NCBI RefSeq assembly: GCF_000264055.1 | Contig: NZ_AJXL01000025.1 | Span: 4-41,633 of the forward strand | Source: Flavobacterium sp. ACAM 123 | GTDB taxonomy: Bacteria; Bacteroidota; Bacteroidia; Flavobacteriales; Flavobacteriaceae | DNA length: 41,630 nucleotides | Direction of reading: 5' to 3' | Part shown: piece by piece, positions 34,244 to 41,630 of the stretch | How the letters are laid out: every line of letters begins with the position of its first letter | How positions within the stretch are numbered: the first letter of the stretch is position 1 | Made by a program: the position numbers and the translations under genes | The notes under the pieces: model-generated | Told to the model about the DNA's origin: nothing | Seen by the model: only the letters and a program-made list of their open reading frames with translations | Database searches by the model: none

Positions 34244-35107
34244 TTACCTTGATTTAAAGTAGCTTAATAATTTAGTCACATAGCTTTCGTCAACCCTGGT
34301 ATTTACAACCCCGGAACCTGACTTACTGAATGTATCCTTGAAATAATTTAATTTCTCATTGTAATGTTTCTCGTAATTGAATCGAATTGTTTTTGAACCG
34401 GTATCAATTAATTGCGTTTCCCCTGTTTCAGCATCGAGCATCGACACCATACCTATATCCGGCATTTTTTGTTCGCGAACGTCATACACCCGAATTCCTG
34501 TAATATCATGTTTTTTAGCTGCGATTTTCAACGTATGCTCATAATCCTCCGCCATAAAATCAGAGATAACAAATACGATCGCCTTCTTCTTCTGAGTGCT
34601 TGATAAAAACTTTAAGGCTTGAGCAATATCCGTTTTAAGGCTTTTAGGTTCAAACTCTATCAATTCACGAATAATACGCAAAACGTGTGACCTCCCTTTC
34701 TTTGGCGGAATATATAATTCGATTTGGTCTGAAAATAAAATCAACCCTATTTTATCATTATTCTGTGTAGCAGAAAAAGCCATGGTTGCAGCGATTTCCG
34801 TAACAATATCTTTTTTGAATTGGTTCTTAGAACCAAAACTTTCCGACCCTGAAATGTCCACCATCAGCATCATAGTCAATTCGCGTTCTTCTTCAAAGAC
34901 TTTTACGTGGGCTTCGTTGTAACGTGCCGTCACATTCCAGTCAATCGCACGGATATCATCCCCATATTGGTACTGTCGTACTTCACTAAAAGTCATGCCG
35001 CGCCCCTTGAATGAGGTATGATATTCTCCTGAAAAGATATGATCACTCAATCTTCGGGTTTTAATCTCTATTTTTCGTACTTTTTTTAACAGCTCTTTTG
35101 TATCCAT
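34244..35107 (-). CDS. DUF58 domain protein
   Basis: A 287-residue cytoplasmic protein from ATG 35107 (MDTKELLKKVRKIEIKTRRL). It has the DUF58 signature FSEVRQYQYGDDIRAIDWNVTARYNEAHV near residues 43-70 and a VWA-like MIDAS start LMVDISGSESFGSK near residue 95. It lies between moxR and the BatD-like gene, the standard order for MoxR ATPase modules, where DUF58 proteins serve as cofactors. Confidence 0.92.
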   Translation of the reverse strand: MDTKELLKKVRKIEIKTRRLSDHIFSGEYHTSFKGRGMTFSEVRQYQYGDDIRAIDWNVTARYNEAHVKVFEEERELTMMLMVDISGSESFGSKNQFKKDIVTEIAATMAFSATQNNDKIGLILFSDQIELYIPPKKGRSHVLRIIRELIEFEPKSLKTDIAQALKFLSSTQKKKAIVFVISDFMAEDYEHTLKIAAKKHDITGIRVYDVREQKMPDIGMVSMLDAETGETQLIDTGSKTIRFNYEKHYNEKLNYFKDTFSKSGSGVVNTRVDESYVTKLLSYFKSR

Positions 35108-35119
35108 ATATTTAGTCAT

Positions 35120-35187
35120 TAATCATTAGTCATTAGTGATCAGCACTAAGTAAAAACTAAGGACTAATCACTGTGTACTATGAACTA
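35120..35187. repeat. Solo CTAAGGACTAAT-type repeat between DUF58 and moxR genes
   Basis: The gap is filled with TTAGTCATTAATCATTAGTC and CTAAGGACTAATCACTG words. The 12-mer CTAAGGACTAAT (35157-35168) is identical to the right border of the four-helix-bundle unit at 17783-17794. The two halves form an imperfect inverted repeat. There is no gene between them. Confidence 0.6.
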
Positions 35188-36193
35188 TTATGGTACTTCT
35201 ACTTCATTTATAATTTTATTGATAATATCGACAGAGGTAATGTTTTCCGCTTCCGCTTCGTATGTAATACCAATTCTATGACGCAGTACATCGTGAACAA
35301 TCGCACGCACATCTTCCGGAATTACGTAACCACGACGTTTTATAAAAGCATAACATTTGGCCGCATTGGCTAAATTGATACTACCACGTGGAGAAGCTCC
35401 AAAACTGATTAACGGTTTCAGCTCGGCGAGTTTATATTTTTCTGGGTATCGCGTGGCAAAAACAATATCAAGTATGTATTTCTCGATTTTTTCATCCATG
35501 TATACTTCGCGCACCGCTTCCTGTGCTCGTAGAATTTGTTCTACCGAAACAACTTGATTTACTTTCTCGTAGCTTCCTTTTAAGTTTTGACGAACAACCA
35601 TGCGCTCTTCATCCATTTTAGGGTAGTCAATAACCGTTTTCAACATAAAACGATCGACTTGCGCTTCTGGAAGTTGGTAAGTTCCTTCTTGTTCAATTGG
35701 ATTTTGAGTTGCCAATACCAAGAAAGGTCTTTCCAGTTTAAAAGTAGTATCACCAATAGTCACTTGTTTTTCCTGCATGGCTTCTAATAATGCGGATTGT
35801 ACCTTAGCTGGTGCACGATTAATCTCATCTGCTAAAACGAAATTGGCAAAAATAGGCCCTTTTTTTATTGGAGAATTCATTTTGTTTAATGTTGTAAATC
35901 ATTGTTCCCACAACATCTGCCGGCAATAAATCCGGTGTAAACTGTATTCTACTAAACGATCCGTGTATTGCCTGGGAAAGTGTGTTTATGGCTAATGTTT
36001 TTGCTAATCCTGGAACACCTTCCAGCAAAATATGCCCTTGTCCAAGAAGTCCAATCAATAATCTCTCAATCATGTGCTTTTGACCCACAATCACTTTATT
36101 CATTTCCATTGTCAAGAGATCGATAAATGCGCTCTCTCTTTCTATTTTTTCATTGATTGCTCTAATGTCTAAAGTCGATGTATTTTCTTCCAT
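35188..36193 (-). pseudogene. moxR: MoxR-family AAA ATPase, split by one frameshift
   Basis: The N-terminal part (from 36193) holds the Walker A motif GVPGLAKT at residues 59-66 and runs to DVVGTMIYNIKQNEFS. The C-terminal part resumes as KKGPIFANFVLADEINRAPA with Walker B, and ends with the AAA lid region (GASPRGSINLANAAKCYAF). The junction is the T7 run at 35860-35866; with six T the frames join as NEFSNKKGPIFANF. The whole protein would be 334 residues, normal for the family. Since the rest of the operon is intact, sequencing error or slippage is more likely than loss of MoxR. It is the first gene of the bat operon. Confidence 0.9.
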
Positions 36194-36405
36194 ATCGTTT
36201 TATTTAAAACCTTGAATTTAATGCCTCCTATTTGAGAGTGCAAATTGAATTATTTTTTAGAGGTAAGATGTTAAAAAATGGTTAAAACTTCGAATAAAGC
36301 GCCAATTTTATGGTCGAATTATGATACAATTTTTATATTTTTAAGAACTTTGGAAAATATACTTTGAAATAAGAAAATTACGCGTTTCAGTAAAAATTAA
36401 AAACC

Positions 36406-37278
36406 ATGAGCAAAACGACATTATCGCCCATTATCGCAGGCACTATGAATTGGGGAGTTTGGGATAGAAACCTAACTTCAAAGGAAATGCTAAACATGAT
36501 TCATGTCTGTTTAGAAAACAAAATCACCAGCTTTGACCATGCAGATATTTATGGATCTTACACCACTGAAGCAGAATTTGGAAAAGCGTTTACTTCGAGC
36601 AAAATAGCCAGAGAAACAATACAACTGATATCCAAATGTGGGATCCAAATGCTAGCTGAAAACCGAGACAACAAAATCAAACATTACGACTACTCTAAGT
36701 CACACATTATCTGGTCCGTTGAACAATCGTTAAAGAATTTAGAGACTGATTATTTAGATGTATTTTTGTTACACAGACCAAGTCCATTGATGCAGTCAGA
36801 TGAAATTGCCGAAGCGGTAGAAAAACTAAAATCAGAGGGGAAAATAGTCGACTTTGGACTCTCTAATTTTACCAATTCCCAAACCGAATTGATTCGTCAC
36901 AAAACAGAAGTCGCCTACAATCAAGTACAGTTTTCAGCGACTAATTTTGAACCTATGCTCGATGGGAGTTTTGACTATATGCAACTAAATAACATTCGTC
37001 CGATGTCATGGAATCCGTTAGGATTTGTTTTTAAAGAAGACATTCCGCAAACCCATCGGTTGAAAAAAATATTAGCAACCTTGGCTTCAAAATACAATTT
37101 GGGTGCCGATACGATTTTACTCTCTTGGGTTTTACAACATCCAGCCAAAGTGATTCCCATTGCAGGCACGGTAAATGTTGCCAGAATACAGTCGTTGATG
37201 AAAGCAGTCGAATTAGACCTTGAAAAAGAAGATTGGTTTGCTATCTGGGCAGAAAGCATGGGCGAGGATGTACCTTAG
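36406..37278 (+). CDS. Aldo/keto reductase
   Basis: A 290-residue NADPH-dependent oxidoreductase with a TIM-barrel fold. The tetrad is visible: D44 and Y49 in FDHADIYGSY, a lysine in ISKCGIQ near residue 78, and H in VFLLHRPSPLM near 123. SWVLQHPAKVIPIAGTVNVARI near residue 240 contains the cofactor-binding segment. It resembles the YdhF-like subgroup. The substrate is unknown. A short-chain dehydrogenase gene follows 75 bp later on the same strand. Confidence 0.93.
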   Translation: MSKTTLSPIIAGTMNWGVWDRNLTSKEMLNMIHVCLENKITSFDHADIYGSYTTEAEFGKAFTSSKIARETIQLISKCGIQMLAENRDNKIKHYDYSKSHIIWSVEQSLKNLETDYLDVFLLHRPSPLMQSDEIAEAVEKLKSEGKIVDFGLSNFTNSQTELIRHKTEVAYNQVQFSATNFEPMLDGSFDYMQLNNIRPMSWNPLGFVFKEDIPQTHRLKKILATLASKYNLGADTILLSWVLQHPAKVIPIAGTVNVARIQSLMKAVELDLEKEDWFAIWAESMGEDVP

Positions 37279-37353
37279 ATTGAGTGTAAATTAAAATTCG
37301 AAAAAAGTAATAATGAAATCCAATAGTACTGATTTCTACAGAAAAAACAAACC

Positions 37354-38106
37354 ATGAGTAAAACAGCCCTAATAACCGGTGCAACTAGCGGAATCGGCAA
37401 GGCAACCGCCGAAATCTTAGCAAAAAACAATTATAAAATTATCCTTTGTGGAAGACGTGAAGACCGAATGGCCGAACTTGAAAAAAAACTTTCTAAACTG
37501 ACAGAAGTGCACACGTTACTTTTTGATGTACGCGATAAAAAAGCAGTTTCAGACAGCATCGCCTCTTTACCTGAAACCTTTTCTGCCATCGACATTCTTA
37601 TTAACAATGCCGGAAATGCGCATGGCTTAGATCCCATTCAAAATGGAGATTTAGACGATTGGGACGCCATGATTGATATCAACATAAAAGGCTTGTTGTA
37701 TGTTTCGAAAGCCATCATCCCCCAAATGGTTGAAAGAAAATCAGGTCACATTATCAATATCGGCTCGACTGCCGCAAAAGAAGTATATCCAAACGGGAAT
37801 GTGTATTGTGCCACAAAACATGCGGTTGACGCCTTAAATCAAGGAATGCGAATGGATTTAAATCCGTTCGGAATACGAGTGGGCGCAGTTCATCCTGGAA
37901 TGGTGCAGACTGAGTTTAGTGAAGTGCGTTTTAAAGGAAATACCGATAGAGCCGAAAAAGTGTACCAAGGGTTCACTCCCTTACAACCAGAAGATATTGC
38001 AGATATCATTCACTTTGTAGTATCAAGACCATATCATGTCAATATCGCCGATTTAGTACTAATGAGTACTGCACAAGCTTCTTCGACGATTATAAAAAAG
38101 AATTAA
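37354..38106 (+). CDS. Short-chain dehydrogenase/reductase (YdfG-like)
   Basis: A 250-residue classical SDR. The cofactor motif TGATSGIG lies at residues 8-15, NNAG at 84-87, the catalytic serine at 138 in NIGSTA, and Y151/K155 in YCATK. It resembles YdfG-type NADP-dependent enzymes that oxidise serine or reduce 3-hydroxy acids and aldehydes, but the substrate cannot be read from sequence. It is probably co-transcribed with the aldo/keto reductase. Confidence 0.92.
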   Translation: MSKTALITGATSGIGKATAEILAKNNYKIILCGRREDRMAELEKKLSKLTEVHTLLFDVRDKKAVSDSIASLPETFSAIDILINNAGNAHGLDPIQNGDLDDWDAMIDINIKGLLYVSKAIIPQMVERKSGHIINIGSTAAKEVYPNGNVYCATKHAVDALNQGMRMDLNPFGIRVGAVHPGMVQTEFSEVRFKGNTDRAEKVYQGFTPLQPEDIADIIHFVVSRPYHVNIADLVLMSTAQASSTIIKKN

Positions 38107-38139
38107 AGCAAAGCATTTGATGTAATTAGCTTTTTTAAG

Positions 38140-38271
38140 CACATAGAAACAAAGTTTATATTCTAATTTTTGTCGACGTCTCACTTTTTTTAAAGTAAAA
38201 CTTAGCTTTTTAAATAGAGACTACAGGTCAAGCAAACTATACTTTCATTATTTTTTCTATGTTTCTATGTG
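38140..38271. repeat. Inverted repeat unit CACATAGAAACAAAG ... CTATGTTTCTATGTG
   Basis: The left arm (38140-38154) and the reverse complement of the right arm (38257-38271, CACATAGAAACATAG) match at 14 of 15 positions. The 102 bases between them hold no gene. It resembles the border words seen around the stowaway genes and may be an empty or deleted copy of such a unit. Confidence 0.65.
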
Positions 38272-38331
38272 TTTTAATTTTTAAATATTTTTCAGCCTAC
38301 GGGTCAATAAATAATAATAATCGTAATCTAA

Positions 38332-39471
38332 ATGATCAACAAGCGCCTTTTAATTAAAAATCTGCTCGCTCAAAATGATGAGAGTAGCTTTTATGACAAA
38401 AAGCGCCAGTTGAATTTGCATACTCGTGAAGGAAAGGCAAAATTTTTAAAACACATTTGTGCCTTATCGAATTCCAACTCTGCCAACAATTCTTATATTG
38501 TTGTAGGTGTCGAAGATCAAGACAATGAAATTGTGGGCGTGGATTTTTTTGATGATAGCCACATTCAGAATTTAGTGAATGCCTATTTAGAAAACCCGCC
38601 CAAAATTCAATATGAAAATGTTCCTTTCCCAAACTTACCAAAAGACAAAGTGATTGGGTTAGTCACCGTAAAACCAAAAAACAATACCTCCTACTTTAAA
38701 AAAGGAATTCATACTATTCCAATCAATAGCGTATTTATTAGACACGGCAGTAACACGATGCCGACAGAAGAAAAAATTAAGAAGAATTTTCAAAACTCGG
38801 AAACCGTAATCGGGATTGAGAATAATGCCAGAAACAATATCAAATATACACTAGACGGCGTATTTGATTTTATGAATTTTCGCCATAAAGACATGGCACC
38901 CATGTACAAAGTCTTCAAAGAATTATTTGTTATTTGCTGGGCTGGAACTCCAAAAAAAGTGCGAGACAAAACGTTTTTGTCCCGTGTGGACATTGAACTG
39001 ATAAACGAACAAATAAAATTGTTTTATTCTGATCAAGATGTAGTTACGATTACATATGACGAAGATACTTTCACCATTATTGAGTATCTTTCTTTGGGTC
39101 TCAATGACAAAACAAGTTATTACCCTTTAGAGAAACAGACCATCTACTTTTATGAAAATGGCTATTACAAAATAGAGAATGAGATGTTGTTCCAACCACC
39201 GGAATTCAGTCGGAAAATGCTTTATCACATTTACAACTCCAATCTTGCTGTATTAGAAAAACTAAAAAAAGGACTAACATTAACAGCGAGTGAAAATAAG
39301 GACTTAGAAAATGTACCCTCCACATTTATGATTTGTTACCTCAACGGTTTTGAGGAGGCAAAAGAAAAACTGATAAATGCAAAGGCCCTTTTAAAGCCTT
39401 TTCCACAAATATACTTATCCTTTAAGGAGGCCATGCGGATTTTGAGAAAGATGAAGTATGATGTACATTAA
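38332..39471 (+). CDS. AlbA_2 (Schlafen-type) ATP-binding domain protein
   Basis: A 379-residue protein. The N-terminal 150 residues resemble the AlbA_2 domain: TREGKAKFLKHICALSNS, NNSYIVVGVEDQDNEIVGVD and FIRHGSNTMPTEEKIKK. Such proteins are annotated as ATP-binding or as Schlafen-like putative regulators or nucleases. The C-terminal half is unassigned. It stands alone, so no role can be read from neighbours. Confidence 0.8.
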   Translation: MINKRLLIKNLLAQNDESSFYDKKRQLNLHTREGKAKFLKHICALSNSNSANNSYIVVGVEDQDNEIVGVDFFDDSHIQNLVNAYLENPPKIQYENVPFPNLPKDKVIGLVTVKPKNNTSYFKKGIHTIPINSVFIRHGSNTMPTEEKIKKNFQNSETVIGIENNARNNIKYTLDGVFDFMNFRHKDMAPMYKVFKELFVICWAGTPKKVRDKTFLSRVDIELINEQIKLFYSDQDVVTITYDEDTFTIIEYLSLGLNDKTSYYPLEKQTIYFYENGYYKIENEMLFQPPEFSRKMLYHIYNSNLAVLEKLKKGLTLTASENKDLENVPSTFMICYLNGFEEAKEKLINAKALLKPFPQIYLSFKEAMRILRKMKYDVH

Positions 39472-39486
39472 AAAATTTAAGCTAGA

Positions 39487-39695
39487 ATGGCTGAAACAAC
39501 GATAGCGTACTTAGCAACTTGATTTTCGGGTTAGTCAAGGCTTTAGAATTTAAAAAAGATATTGCAGTATTTGAAGGAAAACATCATATTAATGATGTTC
39601 CTTTAAAAAGAAGTCCCTTCTACCGCTTTGTCTTAAAGATGACAGGCGATAACAAAAAAATCATTGATGAAGCTGGCAATCATTTGAATAATTAA
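39487..39695 (+). pseudogene. Small conserved-looking ORF of about 69 residues, frameshifted
   Basis: ATG 39487 gives MAETTIAYLAT and then a stop. In the next frame translation continues LIFGLVKALEFKKDIAVFEG and onward to AGNHLNN and a TAA at 39693-39695. Adding one T to the pair at 39519-39520 joins them into a 69-residue protein with a hydrophobic N-terminus and a charged C-terminus. The uninterrupted downstream frame and sensible codon content support a real gene. The family is unknown. Confidence 0.5.
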
Positions 39696-40180
39696 AAGCG
39701 ATAAGACGATAAGTGTATTCATTGCTTGAAAATTTGTTTTCGTAAAATTACCGAAAAAAAATACAGTAAACAATCACTAAAACTAGTGATATTTTTATAA
39801 TGAAAAATTAACCTTTATATTTCAAAATCAATACCTTAAAAAACAAATCGATATCCTATTCCGTTCTAATCTTAGACCATACTCCCCTTTGATTTCAAAC
39901 ATCTTTTTTCTGCAAACTACTTTTTCCTGCTTCGTTTTTTTTAATATTCCTCATGGGAAAAGCCGACATGGTACTGCAATATGAAAATTATTACCCTTCA
40001 ATGAAACCCTTCAAACTCAATGAGAGTTATTTTATTTCGCATGCTACTTCCCGCTCGCATTTATTTTTAAAATAAAAAATTAACTAAAAATTCTCACTTC
40101 CCAACTCTTTTCCTTATTTTTATGGATTAGAAAAACAGCAGGGTTGTTGTTTTTTATAATCCAGATTGACAATACACAAA
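39696..40180. other. 485-bp stretch without a supported gene
   Basis: It holds a hairpin ATCACTA-AAAC-TAGTGAT (39773-39790) followed by T-rich sequence, a possible weak terminator. A 40-codon frame at 39953-40075 (start MGKADMVLQYENYYPSMKP) is open upstream through a hydrophobic stretch (FFLIFL), but nothing else supports it. No promoter consensus was seen before the phosphatase gene. Confidence 0.4.
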
Positions 40181-40906
40181 ATGAGAACATTAGTTATAGG
40201 GGACATACACGGAGGCTTACGTGCACTACACCAAATCATGGAAAGAGCCAAGGTTACCGCAGAAGACTCCCTGATTTTTTTAGGTGATTACGTAGATGGC
40301 TGGAGCCAATCGCCACAGGTCCTTAATTACTTGATTGAATTGAATACCACAAACAACTGCGTTTTTATTCGCGGTAATCACGATGAATTATTATTGCATT
40401 GGCTAAAAGACAGCAAAGACAATCTTATGTGGTACAAGCATGGCGGCGAAGCAACCGTTTTAGCGTATCAAAAAGTAGATGCCATTACAAAACAATTACA
40501 CGTTGACTTTTTGCTCTCGTTAAAAGATTATCATCTTGACTCTAAAAATCGCCTTTTTGTTCATGCCGGATTTACGAACGTGAATGGGGTCGCTTATGAA
40601 TTTTTTTCCAAGTTATTTTACTGGGACAGAACCTTATGGGAAACGGCACTTTCCTTAGACCAACGAATTAAACCTAACGATTTTTTTTATCCGAAACGAT
40701 TGACGCTGTATGATGAAATCTATATCGGACACACCCCTGTGACCCGAATTGGCAAAACAGAACCCGTACAAAAAGCTTGTGTCTGGAATATAGATACAGG
40801 AGCCGCTTTTAAAGGGCCTTTAACCATACTAGATGTGGACACAAAGGAATTCTGGCAAAGCGAACCCTTAAGCACTTTGTATTTTGACGAAAAGGGAAGA
40901 AATTAA
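40181..40906 (+). CDS. PPP-family metallophosphatase
   Basis: A 241-residue cytoplasmic phosphoesterase from ATG 40181; an upstream TTG at 40166 adds five residues and is less likely. The metal-binding motifs are all present: GDIHG at residues 7-11, GDYVDG at 35-40, GNHDE at 65-69 and VHAGF near 129, with IGHTP near residue 190. It resembles bacterial PrpA/ApaH-like serine/threonine or diadenosine polyphosphate phosphatases. Which substrate is used is unknown. Confidence 0.92.
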   Translation: MRTLVIGDIHGGLRALHQIMERAKVTAEDSLIFLGDYVDGWSQSPQVLNYLIELNTTNNCVFIRGNHDELLLHWLKDSKDNLMWYKHGGEATVLAYQKVDAITKQLHVDFLLSLKDYHLDSKNRLFVHAGFTNVNGVAYEFFSKLFYWDRTLWETALSLDQRIKPNDFFYPKRLTLYDEIYIGHTPVTRIGKTEPVQKACVWNIDTGAAFKGPLTILDVDTKEFWQSEPLSTLYFDEKGRN

Positions 40907-40953
40907 AATTTAATACGGCAATTTTGTCGGAATAGCTTTAAACATCTATAAAT

Positions 40954-41451
40954 ATGAAAAAAGTCATTACGTTATTATTACTATCCTCCGTTTGGCTTAC
41001 AAGCGCGCAAGCATTCAAGGGAAATGGAGATGTGAAAGGTCAGGTGGGTTTAAATATCCAAGAAGGAGGAACAGGTATCTTTTTATCTTCTGACTTTGGT
41101 ATTGGTGAAAACATGTCCTTGGGACTAACCGCTAACTATTTATTGTCGGTTAACGAAGATGAATTTGGAAACATTCCGGATTTTGTACAACGGGTAGATT
41201 TGAAAGCACGCTTTAATGCTAATTTAGGGAATGTATTGAAAATGGAGCCACACATGGATATTTATCCGGGTTTGGATTTAGGTCTGCATAACTTTGGTGC
41301 ACATCTTGGTTTTCGTTATTTCTTTACTGATGGTTTTGGAGTATTTGGAGAAGTTGGCATACCAATCGCCAAATACGACAAAAACGGAACTGGATTTGAC
41401 CGTTTAAATAATCAATTTGTTTTAAACATTGGAGCATCATTTAATTTGTAA
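40954..41451 (+). CDS. Small outer-membrane beta-barrel protein, DUF6646-like
   Basis: A 165-residue protein with a signal peptide (residues 1-20, ending TSAQA). The mature part alternates polar and hydrophobic residues in short strands (GTGIFLSSDFGIGENMSLGL, LGFRYFFTDGFGVFGEVGIP) and ends in FVLNIGASFNL, a terminal phenylalanine/leucine strand typical of outer-membrane barrels. I associate it with the Flavobacteriaceae DUF6646 family from memory. It lies 47 bp after the phosphatase gene. The function is unknown. Confidence 0.75.
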   Translation: MKKVITLLLLSSVWLTSAQAFKGNGDVKGQVGLNIQEGGTGIFLSSDFGIGENMSLGLTANYLLSVNEDEFGNIPDFVQRVDLKARFNANLGNVLKMEPHMDIYPGLDLGLHNFGAHLGFRYFFTDGFGVFGEVGIPIAKYDKNGTGFDRLNNQFVLNIGASFNL

Positions 41452-41526
41452 TACCGATTGTGAATTCAATATAATCCAATTACATTGTACTATATTAAGA
41501 TTGCATAGTTGTCGAGTTTCACAACG

Positions 41527-41630
41527 TTATTGATGCAAGTTGATTAAATCAGATTGTAAAATTAGGATATTATTTTTAAATTCATCGGGTGTTATTTTGA
41601 ATAATTCTGGTTTTAGTATGTACCATCTTT
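41527..41630 (-). CDS. Partial CDS, C-terminal end only
   Basis: A minus-strand frame open to the right edge encodes about 34 residues (beginning RWYILKPELFKITPDEFKNN, ending INLHQ) and stops at 41527-41529. The composition looks like a real protein end, but no family can be named. The other two minus-strand frames contain stops within 60 bases. Confidence 0.4.
   Translation of the reverse strand, partial: RWYILKPELFKITPDEFKNNILILQSDLINLHQ

Noticed and set aside
35860..35866. Programmed -1 ribosomal frameshift at the A-run of moxR
   Set aside because: The run resembles a slippery A-AAA-AAG site, but a -1 shift leads to the wrong frame; a +1 change or loss of one base is needed.
38332..39471. 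AlbA_2 protein as part of an antiphage defence system
   Set aside because: No nuclease, methyltransferase, toxin-antitoxin or other defence gene is next to it; the domain alone is not enough.
1..41630. tRNA, rRNA, CRISPR arrays, transposases or prophage genes
   Set aside because: Looked for cloverleaf-like segments, regularly spaced repeats and DDE or integrase motifs; none was recognised by eye.

Overview
The window is a chromosomal segment from a Flavobacteriaceae bacterium, most likely Flavobacterium or a close relative. The evidence is its AT-rich sequence, TAnnTTTG-type -7 promoter elements without clear Shine-Dalgarno sites, a type IX secretion protein (PorZ), a full Bat aerotolerance operon, and lineage-restricted families (THC0290_0291-like, DUF6503-like and DUF6646-like proteins). 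Family names are from memory of the families; no search was run. No rRNA, tRNA, CRISPR array, transposase or phage gene was recognised.

Layout. 1-8.6 kb (minus strand): ileS-dksA-like-lspA, a small HTH regulator overlapping a membrane protein gene, and porZ-recO. 8.6-12.4 kb: gdhA (minus) divergent from an outer-membrane-type protein, then a cystathionine gamma-synthase-type enzyme. 12.4-13.9 kb: two convergent, frameshifted lipoprotein genes (RsiV-like and DUF4348-like) and intergenic repeats. 13.9-18.5 kb: DinB-like and ArsC/Spx-like genes (divergent), an EamA exporter, then yicC, gmk, a four-helix-bundle (23S-IVS type) gene and nadD. 18.5-21.4 kb: a LysR regulator divergent from an exported DJ-1/PfpI protein and an iron-type alcohol dehydrogenase, which look like one aldehyde/redox-stress module. 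21.6-26.3 kb: gpsA, a LolA-like exported protein, pheS, two unknown proteins and cvpA. 26.4-36.2 kb (minus strand): moxR - DUF58 - BatD-like - batA - batB - batC - batD - batE. 36.4-41.6 kb: aldo/keto reductase, short-chain dehydrogenase, AlbA_2-domain protein, a PPP-family phosphatase, a small outer-membrane protein and a partial gene at the right edge.

Two themes stand out. First, small 'stowaway' genes sit inside housekeeping operons: an intact four-helix-bundle gene between gmk and nadD, a GxxExxY gene with a stop codon between batA and batB, and a decayed four-helix-bundle relic upstream of the BatD-like gene. They, or nearby gene-free gaps, carry short AT-rich inverted words (CTAAGGACTAAT, CGCGAAGGTCACTAA, CACATAGAAACATAG) that look like the borders of a transposase-less unit.

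Second, at least six one-base frame disruptions occur, mostly in homopolymer runs: the RsiV-like gene twice, the DUF4348-like gene, the BatD-like signal peptide, moxR and a 69-residue small gene. The pattern is more typical of sequencing or assembly errors than of true gene loss, and translations there should be read with the repaired frames given below.
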